From NCBI RefSeq assembly GCF_006007965.1, contig NZ_CP040748.1:868001-932000 (forward strand): 64,000 nt of DNA. Direction: 5' to 3'. The stretch comes from Nocardioides jishulii. Its GTDB lineage: Bacteria > Actinomycetota > Actinomycetes > Propionibacteriales > Nocardioidaceae. The notes beneath the pieces were generated by a model, which had not been told where the DNA came from, did no database searches, and saw only the letters and a list, made by a program, of their open reading frames with translations. Positions 26,228 to 36,798 of this stretch are shown here, in pieces; the first letter of the stretch is position 1; every line of letters starts with the position of its first letter. Both the position numbers and the translations under genes were made by a program.

Positions 26228-26518
26228 ATGACCCAGTTCGGTTTCCAGCCCTCCGGTTCCACGCTCGAAGATCGCCGCACCGTCCCCGTCGAGGACGGCG
26301 ACCACGAGCGGTTCTCGCACTACGTCCCGAAGGACAAGCTCACCGAGGCGATGGTGATGGGTACGCCCGTCATCGCGCTGTGCGGCAAGGTCTGGGTGCC
26401 CAGCCGGTCGCCGGAGAAGTACCCGGTCTGTCCGGAGTGCAAGGAGATTCGCGACGGCATCAGCCCCGGCGGTGGCTCCGGTGGATCCGGTGGCAACGGC
26501 GGGGGCTCCGACGCGTGA
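26228..26518 (+). CDS. DUF3039 protein
   Basis: A 96-residue actinobacterial protein. Three cysteines, C52 in ALCGKVW and C68/C71 in CPEC, with His31 nearby, look like a small zinc site. The C-terminal 18 residues are Gly/Ser only. It overlaps the following helicase gene by four bases (GTGA), a pairing often seen in actinobacteria, which suggests the two act together. Role unknown. Confidence 0.85.
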   Translation: MTQFGFQPSGSTLEDRRTVPVEDGDHERFSHYVPKDKLTEAMVMGTPVIALCGKVWVPSRSPEKYPVCPECKEIRDGISPGGGSGGSGGNGGGSDA

Positions 26519-28326
26519 CGGGCCGGCCTGACGCCGCCCCCGTGACTTCCGCACTTCCTCCGGCCTGGCCGGAGCGTGCGGCATGGGGCACGGCCACGAA
26601 GCTGCGCGCCTGGCAGTCGGAGGCGATGAACAAGTACTTCACCGAGAACCCTCGTGACTTCCTCACGGTGGCGACCCCCGGCGCCGGCAAGACGACCTTC
26701 GCGCTGACGGTGGCGGCCGAGCTGCTCGCACGCCGCGTGGTCGAGCGCCTCGTGATCGTCGCGCCCACCGACCACCTCAAGACCCAGTGGGCCGAGGCCG
26801 CCGGACGGGCCGGCATTCCGCTGGACCCCGCGTACTCGGCGGGCCAGGGCAAGACGTCGAAGGACTACCTCGGCATCGTCGTCACCTACGCCGGTGTCGC
26901 CGTCAACCCGCTCGCGATGCGCATCCGGACCGAGCGGTTCAAGACGCTGGTCATCCTCGACGAGGTGCACCACGCGGGTGACGCCCTCTCGTGGGGCGAC
27001 GGGGTCCGGGAGGCGTTCGACCCGGCCACGCGTCGTCTGGCGCTGACCGGGACGCCCTTCCGGTCCGACATCAACCCGATCCCGTTCGTGACCTACGAGC
27101 CCGGCCCCGACGGTGTCCCGCGCTCGCGCGCCGACTACTCCTACGGCTACGGCGAGGCCCTCGCCGACCACGTGGTGCGTCCGGTGCTCTTCATGGCCTA
27201 CTCCGGCGAGATGACCTGGCGCACGAGTGCGGGCGACGAGGTCGCTGCCCGCCTCGGAGAGCCCCTGACCAAGGACCTGACGCAGCAGGCGCTGCGTACG
27301 GCCCTGGACCCCAAGGGAGCATGGATGCCGGCCGTCCTCCAGGCCGCTGACAAGCGACTGGGAGAGGTGCGACGTCACGTCCCCGACGCCGGCGGGCTGG
27401 TGATCGCCACCGACCAGGACAGTGCCCGGGCCTACGCCAAGCTGCTGCGCTCCATCACCGGTGAGGCGCCGGTCGTGGTGCTCTCGGACGAAAAGGCGGC
27501 GTCGAAGAAGATCGGCGCCTTCACCACCTCCGACGACCGGTGGATGGTCGCCGTCCGGATGGTCTCCGAAGGTGTTGACGTGCCCCGCCTGGCGGTGGGG
27601 GTGTGGGCGACCACGACGTCGACCCCGCTCTTCTTCGCCCAGGCCGTCGGACGCTTCGTGCGTGCCCGCAAGCGGGGAGAGACCGCCTCGGTCTTCCTTC
27701 CGTCGGTGCCCAACCTGCTCGGCTTCGCCTCCGAGATGGAGGTCCAGCGCGACCACGTGCTCAAGCGGCGGGTGAGCGACGACGGCGACATCTTCGCGGC
27801 GGAGAACGACCTGCTGGCCGCCGCCAACGCGAGCGAGTCGGCCTCCTCCGACCTCGACGGCTTCGCCTTCGAGGCGCTCGACTCCAACGCGACCTTCGAC
27901 CGGGTGCTGTACGACGGCGGAGAGTTCGGCCACGCCGGCGAGGTGCACGTCGGGTCGGAGGAGGAGATGGACTTCCTCGGCATCCCCGGGCTGCTCGAGC
28001 CCGACCAGGTGCGCGACCTGCTGCACTCGCGCCAGAGCGAGCGCGCGCAGAAGCAGAAGAAGGACATGGCGTCCAAGGCCCGCGAGGCGATCCGGGCCAC
28101 CCAGGACGCCGAGAAGCTGACCCAGCACGAGCAGCTCTCGGTGCTGAGGCGCGAGCTCAACGGCCTGGTCGCGGCGTGGTACCACCGCACCGGGCAGGCG
28201 CACGGGATCACCCACTCGACGCTGCGCAAGCAGTGCGGCGGGCCGGCAGCAGCTGTCGCGACCGCCGAGCAGCTGACCGAGCGGATCGAGAAGATCCGTG
28301 AGTGGGCGATGAAGAAGAGCTCCTGA
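26515..28326 (+). CDS. DEAD/DEAH-box superfamily II helicase
   Basis: 603 residues. Walker A TPGAGKT at 54-60, DEVHH at 149-153 (motif II), LTGTPFRSD (motif III) and QAVGRFVRARKR (motif VI) mark an active SF2 ATPase of the UvrB/RecQ-like 'DEAD/DEAH helicase' type. After the helicase core comes a roughly 200-residue acidic, then Lys/Gln-rich coiled region, ending in a small HTH-like segment (YHRTGQAHGITHSTLRKQCGG). The GTG start overlaps the DUF3039 stop. The nucleic-acid substrate is unknown; the DNA-repair branch is the best guess. Confidence 0.9.
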   Translation: MTGRPDAAPVTSALPPAWPERAAWGTATKLRAWQSEAMNKYFTENPRDFLTVATPGAGKTTFALTVAAELLARRVVERLVIVAPTDHLKTQWAEAAGRAGIPLDPAYSAGQGKTSKDYLGIVVTYAGVAVNPLAMRIRTERFKTLVILDEVHHAGDALSWGDGVREAFDPATRRLALTGTPFRSDINPIPFVTYEPGPDGVPRSRADYSYGYGEALADHVVRPVLFMAYSGEMTWRTSAGDEVAARLGEPLTKDLTQQALRTALDPKGAWMPAVLQAADKRLGEVRRHVPDAGGLVIATDQDSARAYAKLLRSITGEAPVVVLSDEKAASKKIGAFTTSDDRWMVAVRMVSEGVDVPRLAVGVWATTTSTPLFFAQAVGRFVRARKRGETASVFLPSVPNLLGFASEMEVQRDHVLKRRVSDDGDIFAAENDLLAAANASESASSDLDGFAFEALDSNATFDRVLYDGGEFGHAGEVHVGSEEEMDFLGIPGLLEPDQVRDLLHSRQSERAQKQKKDMASKAREAIRATQDAEKLTQHEQLSVLRRELNGLVAAWYHRTGQAHGITHSTLRKQCGGPAAAVATAEQLTERIEKIREWAMKKSS

Positions 28327-28364
28327 CCTGACGGGTGCTCGCGCCATGGGGCAGGCTGGGCGCC

Positions 28365-28805
28365 ATGCCCAGCGACGACGTCACCCTCGACGGTTATGCC
28401 CAGCTCCAGTTCGTGGTCGACGGGATCATCGAGGTGCCCATCGGGACCACCCTCGGCATGGACGGGTTCGACCTCGAGCGCGGCTCCGTCACCGTCTGGC
28501 TCACCCCTGACCGGGCGAAGCACTGGAACCCGATCGGGGTCATGCACGGGGGAGTGATCTCGACGCTCCTCGACACCGCGGCCGCCTGCTCGGTGCACTC
28601 GACGCTCGCCGAGGGCGAGAACTACACCTCGCTGGACCTCAACGTGAAGTTCCTGCGGGCCGTGACCGAGGAGTCGGGACGCCTGCGGTGCGTCGGCAGC
28701 GTGGTGCAGCGCGGGCGGCGTACGGCGCTGGCCGAGGCGCACCTGTACGACGCCTCCGACCGGCTGGTGGCCCAGGCCACGTCGACCTGCATGATCTTCG
28801 CCTGA
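28365..28805 (+). CDS. PaaI-type HotDog thioesterase
   Basis: 146 residues. The family signature HWNPIGVMHGGVISTLLDTAAACSVHS contains the HGG and the catalytic Asp of PaaI/HGG-motif thioesterases, and YTSLDLNVKFLRAV is the central strand. It likely hydrolyses aromatic or medium-chain acyl-CoA. The IclR gene begins 53 bases later. ATG 28365 is chosen because the domain starts soon after it; a CAGGCT box lies seven bases upstream. Confidence 0.88.
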   Translation: MPSDDVTLDGYAQLQFVVDGIIEVPIGTTLGMDGFDLERGSVTVWLTPDRAKHWNPIGVMHGGVISTLLDTAAACSVHSTLAEGENYTSLDLNVKFLRAVTEESGRLRCVGSVVQRGRRTALAEAHLYDASDRLVAQATSTCMIFA

Positions 28806-28845
28806 GACGCACACGACTCCACTCCCCAGCGGGGCCGCTGCTCGC

Positions 28846-28851
28846 TAGATT
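28846..28851 (+). promoter_or_regulatory. leaderless -10 box of the IclR gene
   Basis: TAGATT ends seven bases before ATG 28859, and no Shine-Dalgarno sequence is present. Confidence 0.55.
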
Positions 28852-28858
28852 GACGGCC

Positions 28859-29500
28859 ATGGCGGCGGAGACCTCGCAGACACTGGACCGCGGCATCCGG
28901 GCGCTCCGGGTGCTGGCGGACTCGCCGGAGGGCGTCACCGTCACGGACCTGGCCGGACGACTGGAGGTCAACCGCACGGTGGCCTACCGCCTCGTGGCCA
29001 CGCTCGAGCAGCACGGTCTCGTCCGTCGCAACGACAAGGGCCTGCTCCACCTCGGGATGGGTCTCCTGGCGCTGTCGGGAGCCGTGCAGCCGCTGCTGAG
29101 GGACCGCGCCGTGCCTGCCCTGCGTCAGCTCGCGGAGACGGTCGGGTGCACCTCCCACCTCACCATCGCCGACGGCGACGAGGCGGTGGCCCTGGTCGTC
29201 GTCGAGCCCTCGTGGACCGACTACCACGTCGCCTACCGGGTGGGCTCGCGCCACCCGGTAGGGCAGGGCGCCGCCGGCAAGGCGATCTGCCTGGTGCGTG
29301 AGGGCGACCGGCAGACGCCGTACGCCGCCACGACCTCCGAGCTGCACTCCGGTGCCCACGGCCTCGCGGCCCCGGTACGCGGGGTCCCCGGCCTGGAGGC
29401 CTCCGTCGGTGTGGTCACGCTCGGCGGGCCCGTGGACGAGTCGGTCGTCGCCCCCCGCGTCGTGCTCGCGGCCGACGAGGTCGCCCTGCGGTTGCGCTGA
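28859..29500 (+). CDS. IclR-family regulator with a shortened effector domain
   Basis: 213 residues. The N-terminal winged helix-turn-helix (about 7-70: TLDRGIRALRVLADSPEGVTVTDLAGRLEVNRTVAYRLVATLEQHGLV) is complete. The C-terminal ligand domain is about 40-50 residues shorter than usual: GQGAAGKAICLV runs almost directly into GAHGLAAPV, so the central helix-strand block is missing. Ligand recognition may therefore be altered or lost. The 3' end lies in a 21-base duplication that repeats the stop codon. Confidence 0.85.
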   Translation: MAAETSQTLDRGIRALRVLADSPEGVTVTDLAGRLEVNRTVAYRLVATLEQHGLVRRNDKGLLHLGMGLLALSGAVQPLLRDRAVPALRQLAETVGCTSHLTIADGDEAVALVVVEPSWTDYHVAYRVGSRHPVGQGAAGKAICLVREGDRQTPYAATTSELHSGAHGLAAPVRGVPGLEASVGVVTLGGPVDESVVAPRVVLAADEVALRLR

Positions 29501-29540
29501 GGAGCACCGCGCTTGCGCTGACGAGCACTGCGCCTGCGCT
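29499..29540 (+). repeat. 21-base direct duplication containing the IclR stop region
   Basis: GAGGAGCACCGCGCTTGCGCT (29499-29519) and GACGAGCACTGCGCCTGCGCT (29520-29540) differ at three positions. The preceding TTGCGCT shares the end of the unit, and each copy is followed by GA, giving three in-frame TGA codons spaced by 21 bases. Confidence 0.8.
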
Positions 29541-29543
29541 GAC

Positions 29544-31323
<1,780 letters not shown>

Positions 31324-31355
31324 CCGGGTCGGGGAGGGTGGCGGTCGGCGCGGGC

Positions 31356-31361
31356 TAGGTT
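31356..31361 (+). promoter_or_regulatory. leaderless -10 box of the DUF1697 gene
   Basis: TAGGTT ends seven bases before GTG 31369. Confidence 0.55.
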
Positions 31362-31368
31362 GGGGCCC

Positions 31369-31905
31369 GTGCCGACCTACATCGCCTTCCTGAGGGCCAT
31401 CAACCTGGGCAAGAGCCGCAAGTTCCCGAAGGACGCGATCGCGGGTGCCACCGCGTCGATCGGGGCGCGCGACGTGGCGACCTACATCAACACGGGCAAC
31501 GTACGCCTGGCCTCGTCGATGCGCTCGCCGGCGAAGGTGGAGGCGGCGCTCGAGGCGGCCTACCTCGCCGACCGCGGCTTCGAGGTGCCGACGATCGTCT
31601 TCACGCCCCCGCAGCTGCGCGAGGTGGTGGCGGACTGTGAGGCCCTGCGCGCCGAGTTCGGCGAGCCGGGCACCCACTACGTCACGCTGCTGAAGGCAAC
31701 GCCGCCGCTCGCGGCCGTGGACGCCGTGCACGCCCTGCAGGCGCCGCACGAGCGGCTTGTGGTGCGGGGACGTGCGCTGCACCTGATGACGGACGGCGGC
31801 GTGCAGGGCTCACGCCTCGACAACGCCCGTGAGCTGAAGGACCTGGGCGTCGGCACCGCCCGCACGGTCAACGTGGTGCGTACGCTCGTCGAACGCTGGT
31901 GCTGA
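31369..31905 (+). CDS. DUF1697 protein
   Basis: 178 residues. The family start PTYIAFLRAINLGKSRKFP and the segment YINTGNVRLASS are clear, and the C-terminus has the SRLDNARELKDLG motif. Function unknown. GTG 31369 is selected because TAGGTT ends seven bases before it; a TTG three codons upstream is weaker. It ends 10 bases from the converging LysE gene. Confidence 0.88.
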   Translation: MPTYIAFLRAINLGKSRKFPKDAIAGATASIGARDVATYINTGNVRLASSMRSPAKVEAALEAAYLADRGFEVPTIVFTPPQLREVVADCEALRAEFGEPGTHYVTLLKATPPLAAVDAVHALQAPHERLVVRGRALHLMTDGGVQGSRLDNARELKDLGVGTARTVNVVRTLVERWC

Positions 31906-31915
31906 CCAGCCCCGC

Positions 31916-32515
31916 TCAGTGCGCGAGCAGTGAGACGCCCAGCGCACCCATGACCACGGCGATGCCGCCGTCGAGGAAGCGCCACGAGTTGGGCTTGGCG
32001 AAGAGTCCGCGCAGCAGGCGCGAGCCGTAGCCGAGGGCGAAGAACCAGCAGGTGCTGGCCAGCAGCGCACCGGCGAGGAACCACCAGCGGTCGACGCCGA
32101 ACGAGTTGGCCACGGTGCCGAGCAGGACGATGGCGTCCAGGTAGAAGTGCGGGTTGAGCCAGGTCAGCGCCAGCGCGGTGAGCACGGCCGTACGCATGCT
32201 CATGGTCGCGCCGTCCCCGGCCTCCAGCCCGGTGGGACGCCACGCGCGCAGGGCGGCGTGGAGGCCGAAGGCGATCAGGTAGAGACCGCCGATCACCTGG
32301 GCGACGGGCAGGGCGGCGGGCCAACGCTGGATCACGGCGCCCAGTCCGGCGACGCCGGCGGTGATGGCGACGACGTCGGAGAGCAGGCAGGTCAGCACGA
32401 TCGGCAGGACCTGTTCGCCGCGGATCCCCTGACGGAGGACGAAGGCGTTCTGGGCGCCGATGGCGACGATCAGGGCGAGACCGGTGAACAGACCGGTGAA
32501 GAGCACGTTGAACAC
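31916..32515 (-). CDS. LysE/ArgO-family amino-acid exporter
   Basis: A 199-residue exporter with about six membrane helices. The N-terminal GLALIVAIGAQNAFVLRQGIRG is the family signature of lysine/arginine exporters, and ALTWLNPHFYLDAIVLLGTVA is the conserved middle. It is divergent from a LysG/ArgP-type regulator, the same arrangement as C. glutamicum lysE-lysG. GTG 32515 has TACCGT seven bases upstream. It probably exports basic amino acids when their internal level is high. Confidence 0.93.
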   Translation of the reverse strand: MFNVLFTGLFTGLALIVAIGAQNAFVLRQGIRGEQVLPIVLTCLLSDVVAITAGVAGLGAVIQRWPAALPVAQVIGGLYLIAFGLHAALRAWRPTGLEAGDGATMSMRTAVLTALALTWLNPHFYLDAIVLLGTVANSFGVDRWWFLAGALLASTCWFFALGYGSRLLRGLFAKPNSWRFLDGGIAVVMGALGVSLLAH

Positions 32516-32522
32516 GAGAGAA

Positions 32523-32528
32523 ACGGTA
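32523..32528 (-). promoter_or_regulatory. leaderless -10 box of lysE
   Basis: TACCGT on the minus strand ends seven bases before GTG 32515. The -35 region is weak (GGATTG about 16 bases upstream), as expected for an activator-dependent promoter. Confidence 0.55.
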
Positions 32529-32557
32529 CGGCGCCATCAACCCTCAATCCAGCGAAG

Positions 32558-32580
32558 GATTCTGGGGAATCATTAGAATC
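32558..32580. promoter_or_regulatory. T-N11-A operator for the LysR-type regulator
   Basis: GATTC-T and A-GAATC are separated by exactly 11 bases, the classical LysR box. Its right arm overlaps the regulator's own TAGAAT box (32574-32579); its centre is about 54 bases upstream of the lysE start. This gives activation of lysE and autorepression. Confidence 0.75.
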
Positions 32581-32587
32581 TCTTGTT

Positions 32588-33508
32588 GTGAAAGACCTCA
32601 CTCAGCTGGACCCCGTCGCCCTGCGCACCCTGGCCACCGCCGTACGTGTCGGCACCTTCGAAGCGGCCGCCCGGGAGCTCCACGTGACCCCCTCGGCGGT
32701 GAGCCAGCGCATCAAGGCGTTGGAGACCCGGGTCGGTCGGGTCCTGGTGCACCGGACCAAGCCGTTGGAGGCCACCGACGCGGGTCATGTGCTCGTCCGG
32801 CTGGCCGCGCAGACGGAGATGCTGGAGCGCGAGGCCTACGCCGAGCTGGTCGACGACCCCGACGACGACACGGACGCCGGGGCACCGTGGACCAGCGTGC
32901 CGCTGGCGGTCAACTCCGACGCGATGTTCGACTGGTTCGTCGAGGCGTTGGTGAGCGTGCGCCAGCGCCACCGCGTCACCTTCGACGTCCTGCGCGAGGA
33001 CCAGAGTCGCACCACCGAGCGGTTGCGCCGTGGCGAGGTGATGGCGGCGATCACCTCCGACCCGCGACCGGTGCCCGGCTGCAAGGTCGAGCGGATCGGT
33101 GCCATGCGCTACCTCGCGGTCGCGACCCCGGCGTACGTCGCCGAGCACCTGCCGGACGGGCCCACGCCCGCCGCGCTCGGGCGGGCGCCGATGGTCGCGT
33201 TCGACCGCGACGACACCCTGCAGCACGACTTCCTACGCAAGGTCACGCGGCGCCACCTCGCGCCACCGACGACGCTGATCCCGTCGGTGCACCAGTTCGA
33301 CCACGCCGTCCACCGCGGACTGGGGTGGGGGATGCTCATGGACTCCGAGACCCGGGAGGACCTCGACGCCGGCCGCCTGGTCGAGATCGTCCCGGGACGC
33401 CACGTCGACGTGCCGCTCTACTGGCAGCGCTGGCGCCTGGAGTCGCCGGTGATGGTCGACCTCACCGCCGCCGTGATCGAGCATGCCCGGTCATGGCTGG
33501 AGCGGTGA
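32588..33508 (+). CDS. LysR-type regulator, LysG/ArgP family
   Basis: 306 residues. The N-terminal helix-turn-helix is at about 10-62 (LRTLATAVRVGTFEAAARELHVTPSAVSQRIKALETRVGRVLVHR), followed by an acidic linker and a substrate-binding domain. The ArgP-type traits are LVVRL-like start LDPVALRTLA and PVMVDLTAAV near the end. It should activate lysE in response to lysine or arginine. GTG 32588 follows the TAGAAT box by eight bases. Confidence 0.92.
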   Translation: MKDLTQLDPVALRTLATAVRVGTFEAAARELHVTPSAVSQRIKALETRVGRVLVHRTKPLEATDAGHVLVRLAAQTEMLEREAYAELVDDPDDDTDAGAPWTSVPLAVNSDAMFDWFVEALVSVRQRHRVTFDVLREDQSRTTERLRRGEVMAAITSDPRPVPGCKVERIGAMRYLAVATPAYVAEHLPDGPTPAALGRAPMVAFDRDDTLQHDFLRKVTRRHLAPPTTLIPSVHQFDHAVHRGLGWGMLMDSETREDLDAGRLVEIVPGRHVDVPLYWQRWRLESPVMVDLTAAVIEHARSWLER

Positions 33509-33541
33509 GGCCGGCGTACGGCAACCCAGCGGGAAGTCGGG

Positions 33542-34315
33542 CTAGAGCACCTTCGACAGGAAGGCCTGCGTACGTTCGTGCTGCGGGTTCGCCAGCACCT
33601 CCTCGGGCACGCCCTCCTCGACGATGACGCCGTCGTCCATGAAGACCAGCTTGTCGCCGACCTCGCGGGCGAAGCCCATCTCGTGGGTCACGACCATCAT
33701 GGTCATGCCCTCGGCGGCGAGCTCGCGCATCACGTCGAGCACGTCGCCGACCAGCTCGGGGTCGAGCGCCGAGGTGGGCTCGTCGAAGAGCATCATGTCG
33801 GGGCTCATCGACAGGGCGCGGGCGATGGCCACCCGCTGCTGCTGGCCACCGGAGAGGTGCGCCGGGTAGGCCTCTTCCTTGTCCGAGAGGCCGACCTTCT
33901 CGAGCATGGCCCGGGCCGTGGCGAGGGCCTCGGCCTTCGACCGCTTCAGCACCTTGCGCTGGGCGACGACGAGGTTGTCGATCACCGTCATGTGCGGGAA
34001 GAGGTTGAACTGCTGGAAGACGATGCCGATGCGCGTACGCACCTTGTCGAGGTCGGTCTCGGGGTCGGTGATGTCGATGCCCTCGACGACCACCTGGCCG
34101 GAGTCGGGCTCCTCCAGACGGTTGACGCAGCGCAGCAGGGTCGACTTGCCGGAGCCCGAGGGGCCGATCACGCAGACGACCTCACCCTGGTCGACGTGGA
34201 AGTCGATGCCCTTGAGGACCTCGTTCTTGCCGAAGGACTTGTGCAGGTCGCGGATCTCGATCGCGCGCGTCGACCCGGTGGCGGTCGTGGGGGAGGGGGT
34301 GCTCACGGGGGTCAC
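33542..34315 (-). CDS. polar amino-acid ABC importer, ATP-binding subunit
   Basis: 257 residues, GlnQ/HisP type. Walker [10 protein letters not shown] at 51-59, Q-loop [13 protein letters not shown], signature [15 protein letters not shown], Walker [15 protein letters not shown] and H-loop VVTHEMGFA. The GTG at 34315 overlaps the permease stop by four bases (GTGA) and has GAAGG upstream; a second GTG at 34306 is possible. It energises the permease and binding protein encoded upstream in the same transcript. Confidence 0.93.
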   Translation of the reverse strand: MTPVSTPSPTTATGSTRAIEIRDLHKSFGKNEVLKGIDFHVDQGEVVCVIGPSGSGKSTLLRCVNRLEEPDSGQVVVEGIDITDPETDLDKVRTRIGIVFQQFNLFPHMTVIDNLVVAQRKVLKRSKAEALATARAMLEKVGLSDKEEAYPAHLSGGQQQRVAIARALSMSPDMMLFDEPTSALDPELVGDVLDVMRELAAEGMTMMVVTHEMGFAREVGDKLVFMDDGVIVEEGVPEEVLANPQHERTQAFLSKVL

Positions 34316-35118
34316 CGAGCCTTCTGCTGTCGACGTTCCATCCACGCCACCAGCTGGGTGATCGGGATGGCGATGAGGAGGTAGACGATGGCGACGGCCA
34401 TCAGGGGGGAGGAGTTCGCGTACGTGGTCAGGCCGTTCTGGCCGAACGCGAGCAGGTCGCGCTCGACGGCCTGCATCCCGATCACGCTGAGGAGCGCGGT
34501 GTCCTTGAGCAGCAGCACGAACTCGTTGGTCATCGGCGGGATGACGACCCGGACGGCCTGGGGAAGCACGACCGTGACCATGGTGCGGGGTGCACTCATG
34601 CCGAGCGAGCGAGCCGCTTCTGCCTGCCCCTTCGGCACGGCCTGGATGCCCGCCCGCAGGGTCTCGGCCATGTAGGCCGAGCCGACCAGGATCAGCGCCA
34701 AGATGCCGCCGGTGGTGTTGCTGCTCAGCCCCAGCCAGCCGATCTCGGGCCAGTTGTAGCCGAACGCGAGCGGCACGCCGAATGCCAGCAGGATGATCAC
34801 GACCAGGGCGGGGAGCCCACGGAAGGTCTCGATGAAGAGGGTGGCCAACCACCGGTACGGGGCCACGGGTGACATCCGCATCAGCGCCAGCACGAGCGCA
34901 AGTGCGAGTGCTCCCGCGAAGGAGAGCGCCGTGTACTTGATCGTGTTCCAGGCGGCGACCAGGATCAGGTCCGGCCAGAGGTCCTTCCAGACGGCTTCGT
35001 CGAAGAAGTTCGTGCGGATGGACTCCCAGTCGGCGGTCGTCGCGAGAGCGATGAGCACGACCACGAAGAGGGCGTACATCGCCCCCCTCGTGAGCCGCTG
35101 GCGGTTCTTCTTGGTCAC
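34312..35118 (-). CDS. polar amino-acid ABC importer, permease subunit
   Basis: 268 residues with about five to six membrane helices. The HisM/GlnP signature is visible: [11 protein letters not shown] at the start of the core, [18 protein letters not shown], and the EAA loop [29 protein letters not shown]. The start is GTG 35118. It stands 38 bases after the binding-protein gene and overlaps the ATPase gene. Only one permease is present, so it may form a homodimer. Confidence 0.92.
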   Translation of the reverse strand: MTKKNRQRLTRGAMYALFVVVLIALATTADWESIRTNFFDEAVWKDLWPDLILVAAWNTIKYTALSFAGALALALVLALMRMSPVAPYRWLATLFIETFRGLPALVVIILLAFGVPLAFGYNWPEIGWLGLSSNTTGGILALILVGSAYMAETLRAGIQAVPKGQAEAARSLGMSAPRTMVTVVLPQAVRVVIPPMTNEFVLLLKDTALLSVIGMQAVERDLLAFGQNGLTTYANSSPLMAVAIVYLLIAIPITQLVAWMERRQQKAR

Positions 35119-35156
35119 CCGTGGTCCCGTCGTCGGTTCGCGTCAGTCGTGCTGCG

Positions 35157-35945
35157 TCACTTGGCGCTGAAGTAGGAGTCGTAGATCTCCTGGTAGCGGC
35201 CGCTCTCACGGATCGCGTCCAGCGCCTCGTTGACCTTCGCGGCCAGCGGGGAGTCCTTCTTCATGGCGAGGCCGTAGGACTCGTCGGTCGCGTACTCCTC
35301 GACGATCGTGTAGCCGCCGGCCTTCTCGTGCTCGACGTTGACCGGGAGGTCCTGGAGCAGGGCGTCGACCTGACCACCCTTGAGGGCGGGCCACATCTCA
35401 CCGTCGGAGGGGAAGATCACGATCTTCGCGCCCGTGGCGTTGTCGTTGGCGTAGCTCTCACCGGTGGTGCCCTTCTGGACACCGACCTTCTTGCCGTCGA
35501 GGTCGTCGATGCTCTTGATGTCCGAGCCCTCGGGGACGAGCAGCGACTGCATCGACTCGTAGTACGGGTCGGAGAAGGTGATCTTCTCCTCGCGCTTCTC
35601 GGTGATCGTCATCGCGGAGGCACCGAGGTCGCACTTGTTGGTGGCGAACTCGAGGCCACCCTGCAGGGAGTTGAAGTCGGCGTCGCGGACCACGAGCTCG
35701 AGGTCGAGGTGGTCGGCCACCTCCTGGACGATGTCGATGTCGTAGCCCTTGAAACCGGTCGGGGAGGACTTGTCGAAGTCCTCGAACGGCGGGTACGGCA
35801 CGTCGGCGCAGACGGTCAGCTTGCCGTCGGCGATCGTGGTGACGGAGCCGTCGGCGGACTTCGGCTCGTCGTCGGAGTCGGAACCGCAAGCGGCCAGGGA
35901 CAGGGCCAGCACACCGGCCGCGAGGGGAGTCAGGAAGCGCTTCAT
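35157..35945 (-). CDS. polar amino-acid ABC importer, substrate-binding lipoprotein
   Basis: 262 residues of the SBP_bac_3 (HisJ/GlnH) family. Signal ends in lipobox SLAAC (Cys20). Typical segments are [32 protein letters not shown] and [33 protein letters not shown]. The ATG has TAGGAT seven bases upstream, so the whole three-gene unit is probably started from a leaderless transcript. Ligand is a polar amino acid, not identified further. Confidence 0.94.
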   Translation of the reverse strand: MKRFLTPLAAGVLALSLAACGSDSDDEPKSADGSVTTIADGKLTVCADVPYPPFEDFDKSSPTGFKGYDIDIVQEVADHLDLELVVRDADFNSLQGGLEFATNKCDLGASAMTITEKREEKITFSDPYYESMQSLLVPEGSDIKSIDDLDGKKVGVQKGTTGESYANDNATGAKIVIFPSDGEMWPALKGGQVDALLQDLPVNVEHEKAGGYTIVEEYATDESYGLAMKKDSPLAAKVNEALDAIRESGRYQEIYDSYFSAK

Positions 35946-35952
35946 GGCGGGG

Positions 35953-35958
35953 ATCCTA
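35953..35958 (-). promoter_or_regulatory. leaderless -10 box of the amino-acid importer operon
   Basis: TAGGAT on the minus strand ends seven bases before ATG 35945. TTTCGT 16 bases further upstream may be the -35 element. Confidence 0.55.
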
Positions 35959-36018
35959 TGTCGCCCGCGCGCTGACGAAACCTGCCGGTACGTCGGGGAA
36001 CGCGCGACGGCGCCCCCG

Positions 36019-36798
36019 TCACTCCCCGCGGAAGACCGCCGCTCGCCGCTCCACGAAGGCGCTCACACCCTCGACGACGTCCTTGGTGCGGGCCAGCAGT
36101 GACTGGCCGCGGTGCTCGGTCTCCATCGCCTGCTCCAGGTGGGGGAGGGTGGCCGCGTTGATCGCCTTCTTGGTCGCGGCGAGCGCGAGCGGCGCACCCG
36201 CCTCGAGCTTGGCGAGCAGTACCTCGACGACCTCGTCGTAGGTGTCCTCGGTGGTCACGTGAGTGACCAGGCCTGCCAGGTAGGCCTCCGTCGCGTCGAA
36301 CTTCTCGGCCAGCAACGCCATCCGCATGGCCCGGGCGCGCCCGATGGAGGCGGCCACCGTCGCGGTGGTCGCGCCGTCGGGCATCAGGCCCAGGCGGGTG
36401 AAGGAGAGGCTGAACGAGGCCGACGGGTGGGCGACCACGAGGTCACAGGCCAGGGCCAGTGCGCAGCCGAAGCCCGCCGCCGGGCCACTGACCGCGGCCA
36501 GCACGGGCTTGTCGAGCGTGGTGATCGCCCGGATCGCGCGGTTGGCCAGCACCATGGCCGAGCCGTCGGCGACCCGCGCGGGGTCCAGCCCGGCGAGGTC
36601 GGCCCCGGAGCAGAACGCGCGGCCCTCCCCGGTCAGGTGCACGACGCGTACGGAGTCGTCGGTGACGGCTTCCTCCAGGGCGAGGGCCAGGCCCTCGACC
36701 ATGGCGGGCGAGGCCGAGTTGAGGCTGTGGGGACGGTCCAGGCGCAGGCGCAGGATCCCGCCCTCGCGGGTCACGGAGAGGTCAGTCAAGGCGGACAC
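36019..36798 (-). CDS. enoyl-CoA hydratase/isomerase family protein
   Basis: 259 residues of the crotonase superfamily. The oxyanion-hole segments are AFCSGADLAGL and AVSGPAAGFGCALALACDLV, and FSLSFTRLGLMPDGATTATV follows. The usual Glu of hydratases in the second position is replaced by Asp (MPDGA), as in several isomerase or PaaG-like members, so the exact reaction is uncertain. The GTG at 36798 overlaps the end of pncA by 17 bases, so the two genes are probably cotranscribed. Confidence 0.85.
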   Translation of the reverse strand: MSALTDLSVTREGGILRLRLDRPHSLNSASPAMVEGLALALEEAVTDDSVRVVHLTGEGRAFCSGADLAGLDPARVADGSAMVLANRAIRAITTLDKPVLAAVSGPAAGFGCALALACDLVVAHPSASFSLSFTRLGLMPDGATTATVAASIGRARAMRMALLAEKFDATEAYLAGLVTHVTTEDTYDEVVEVLLAKLEAGAPLALAATKKAINAATLPHLEQAMETEHRGQSLLARTKDVVEGVSAFVERRAAVFRGE

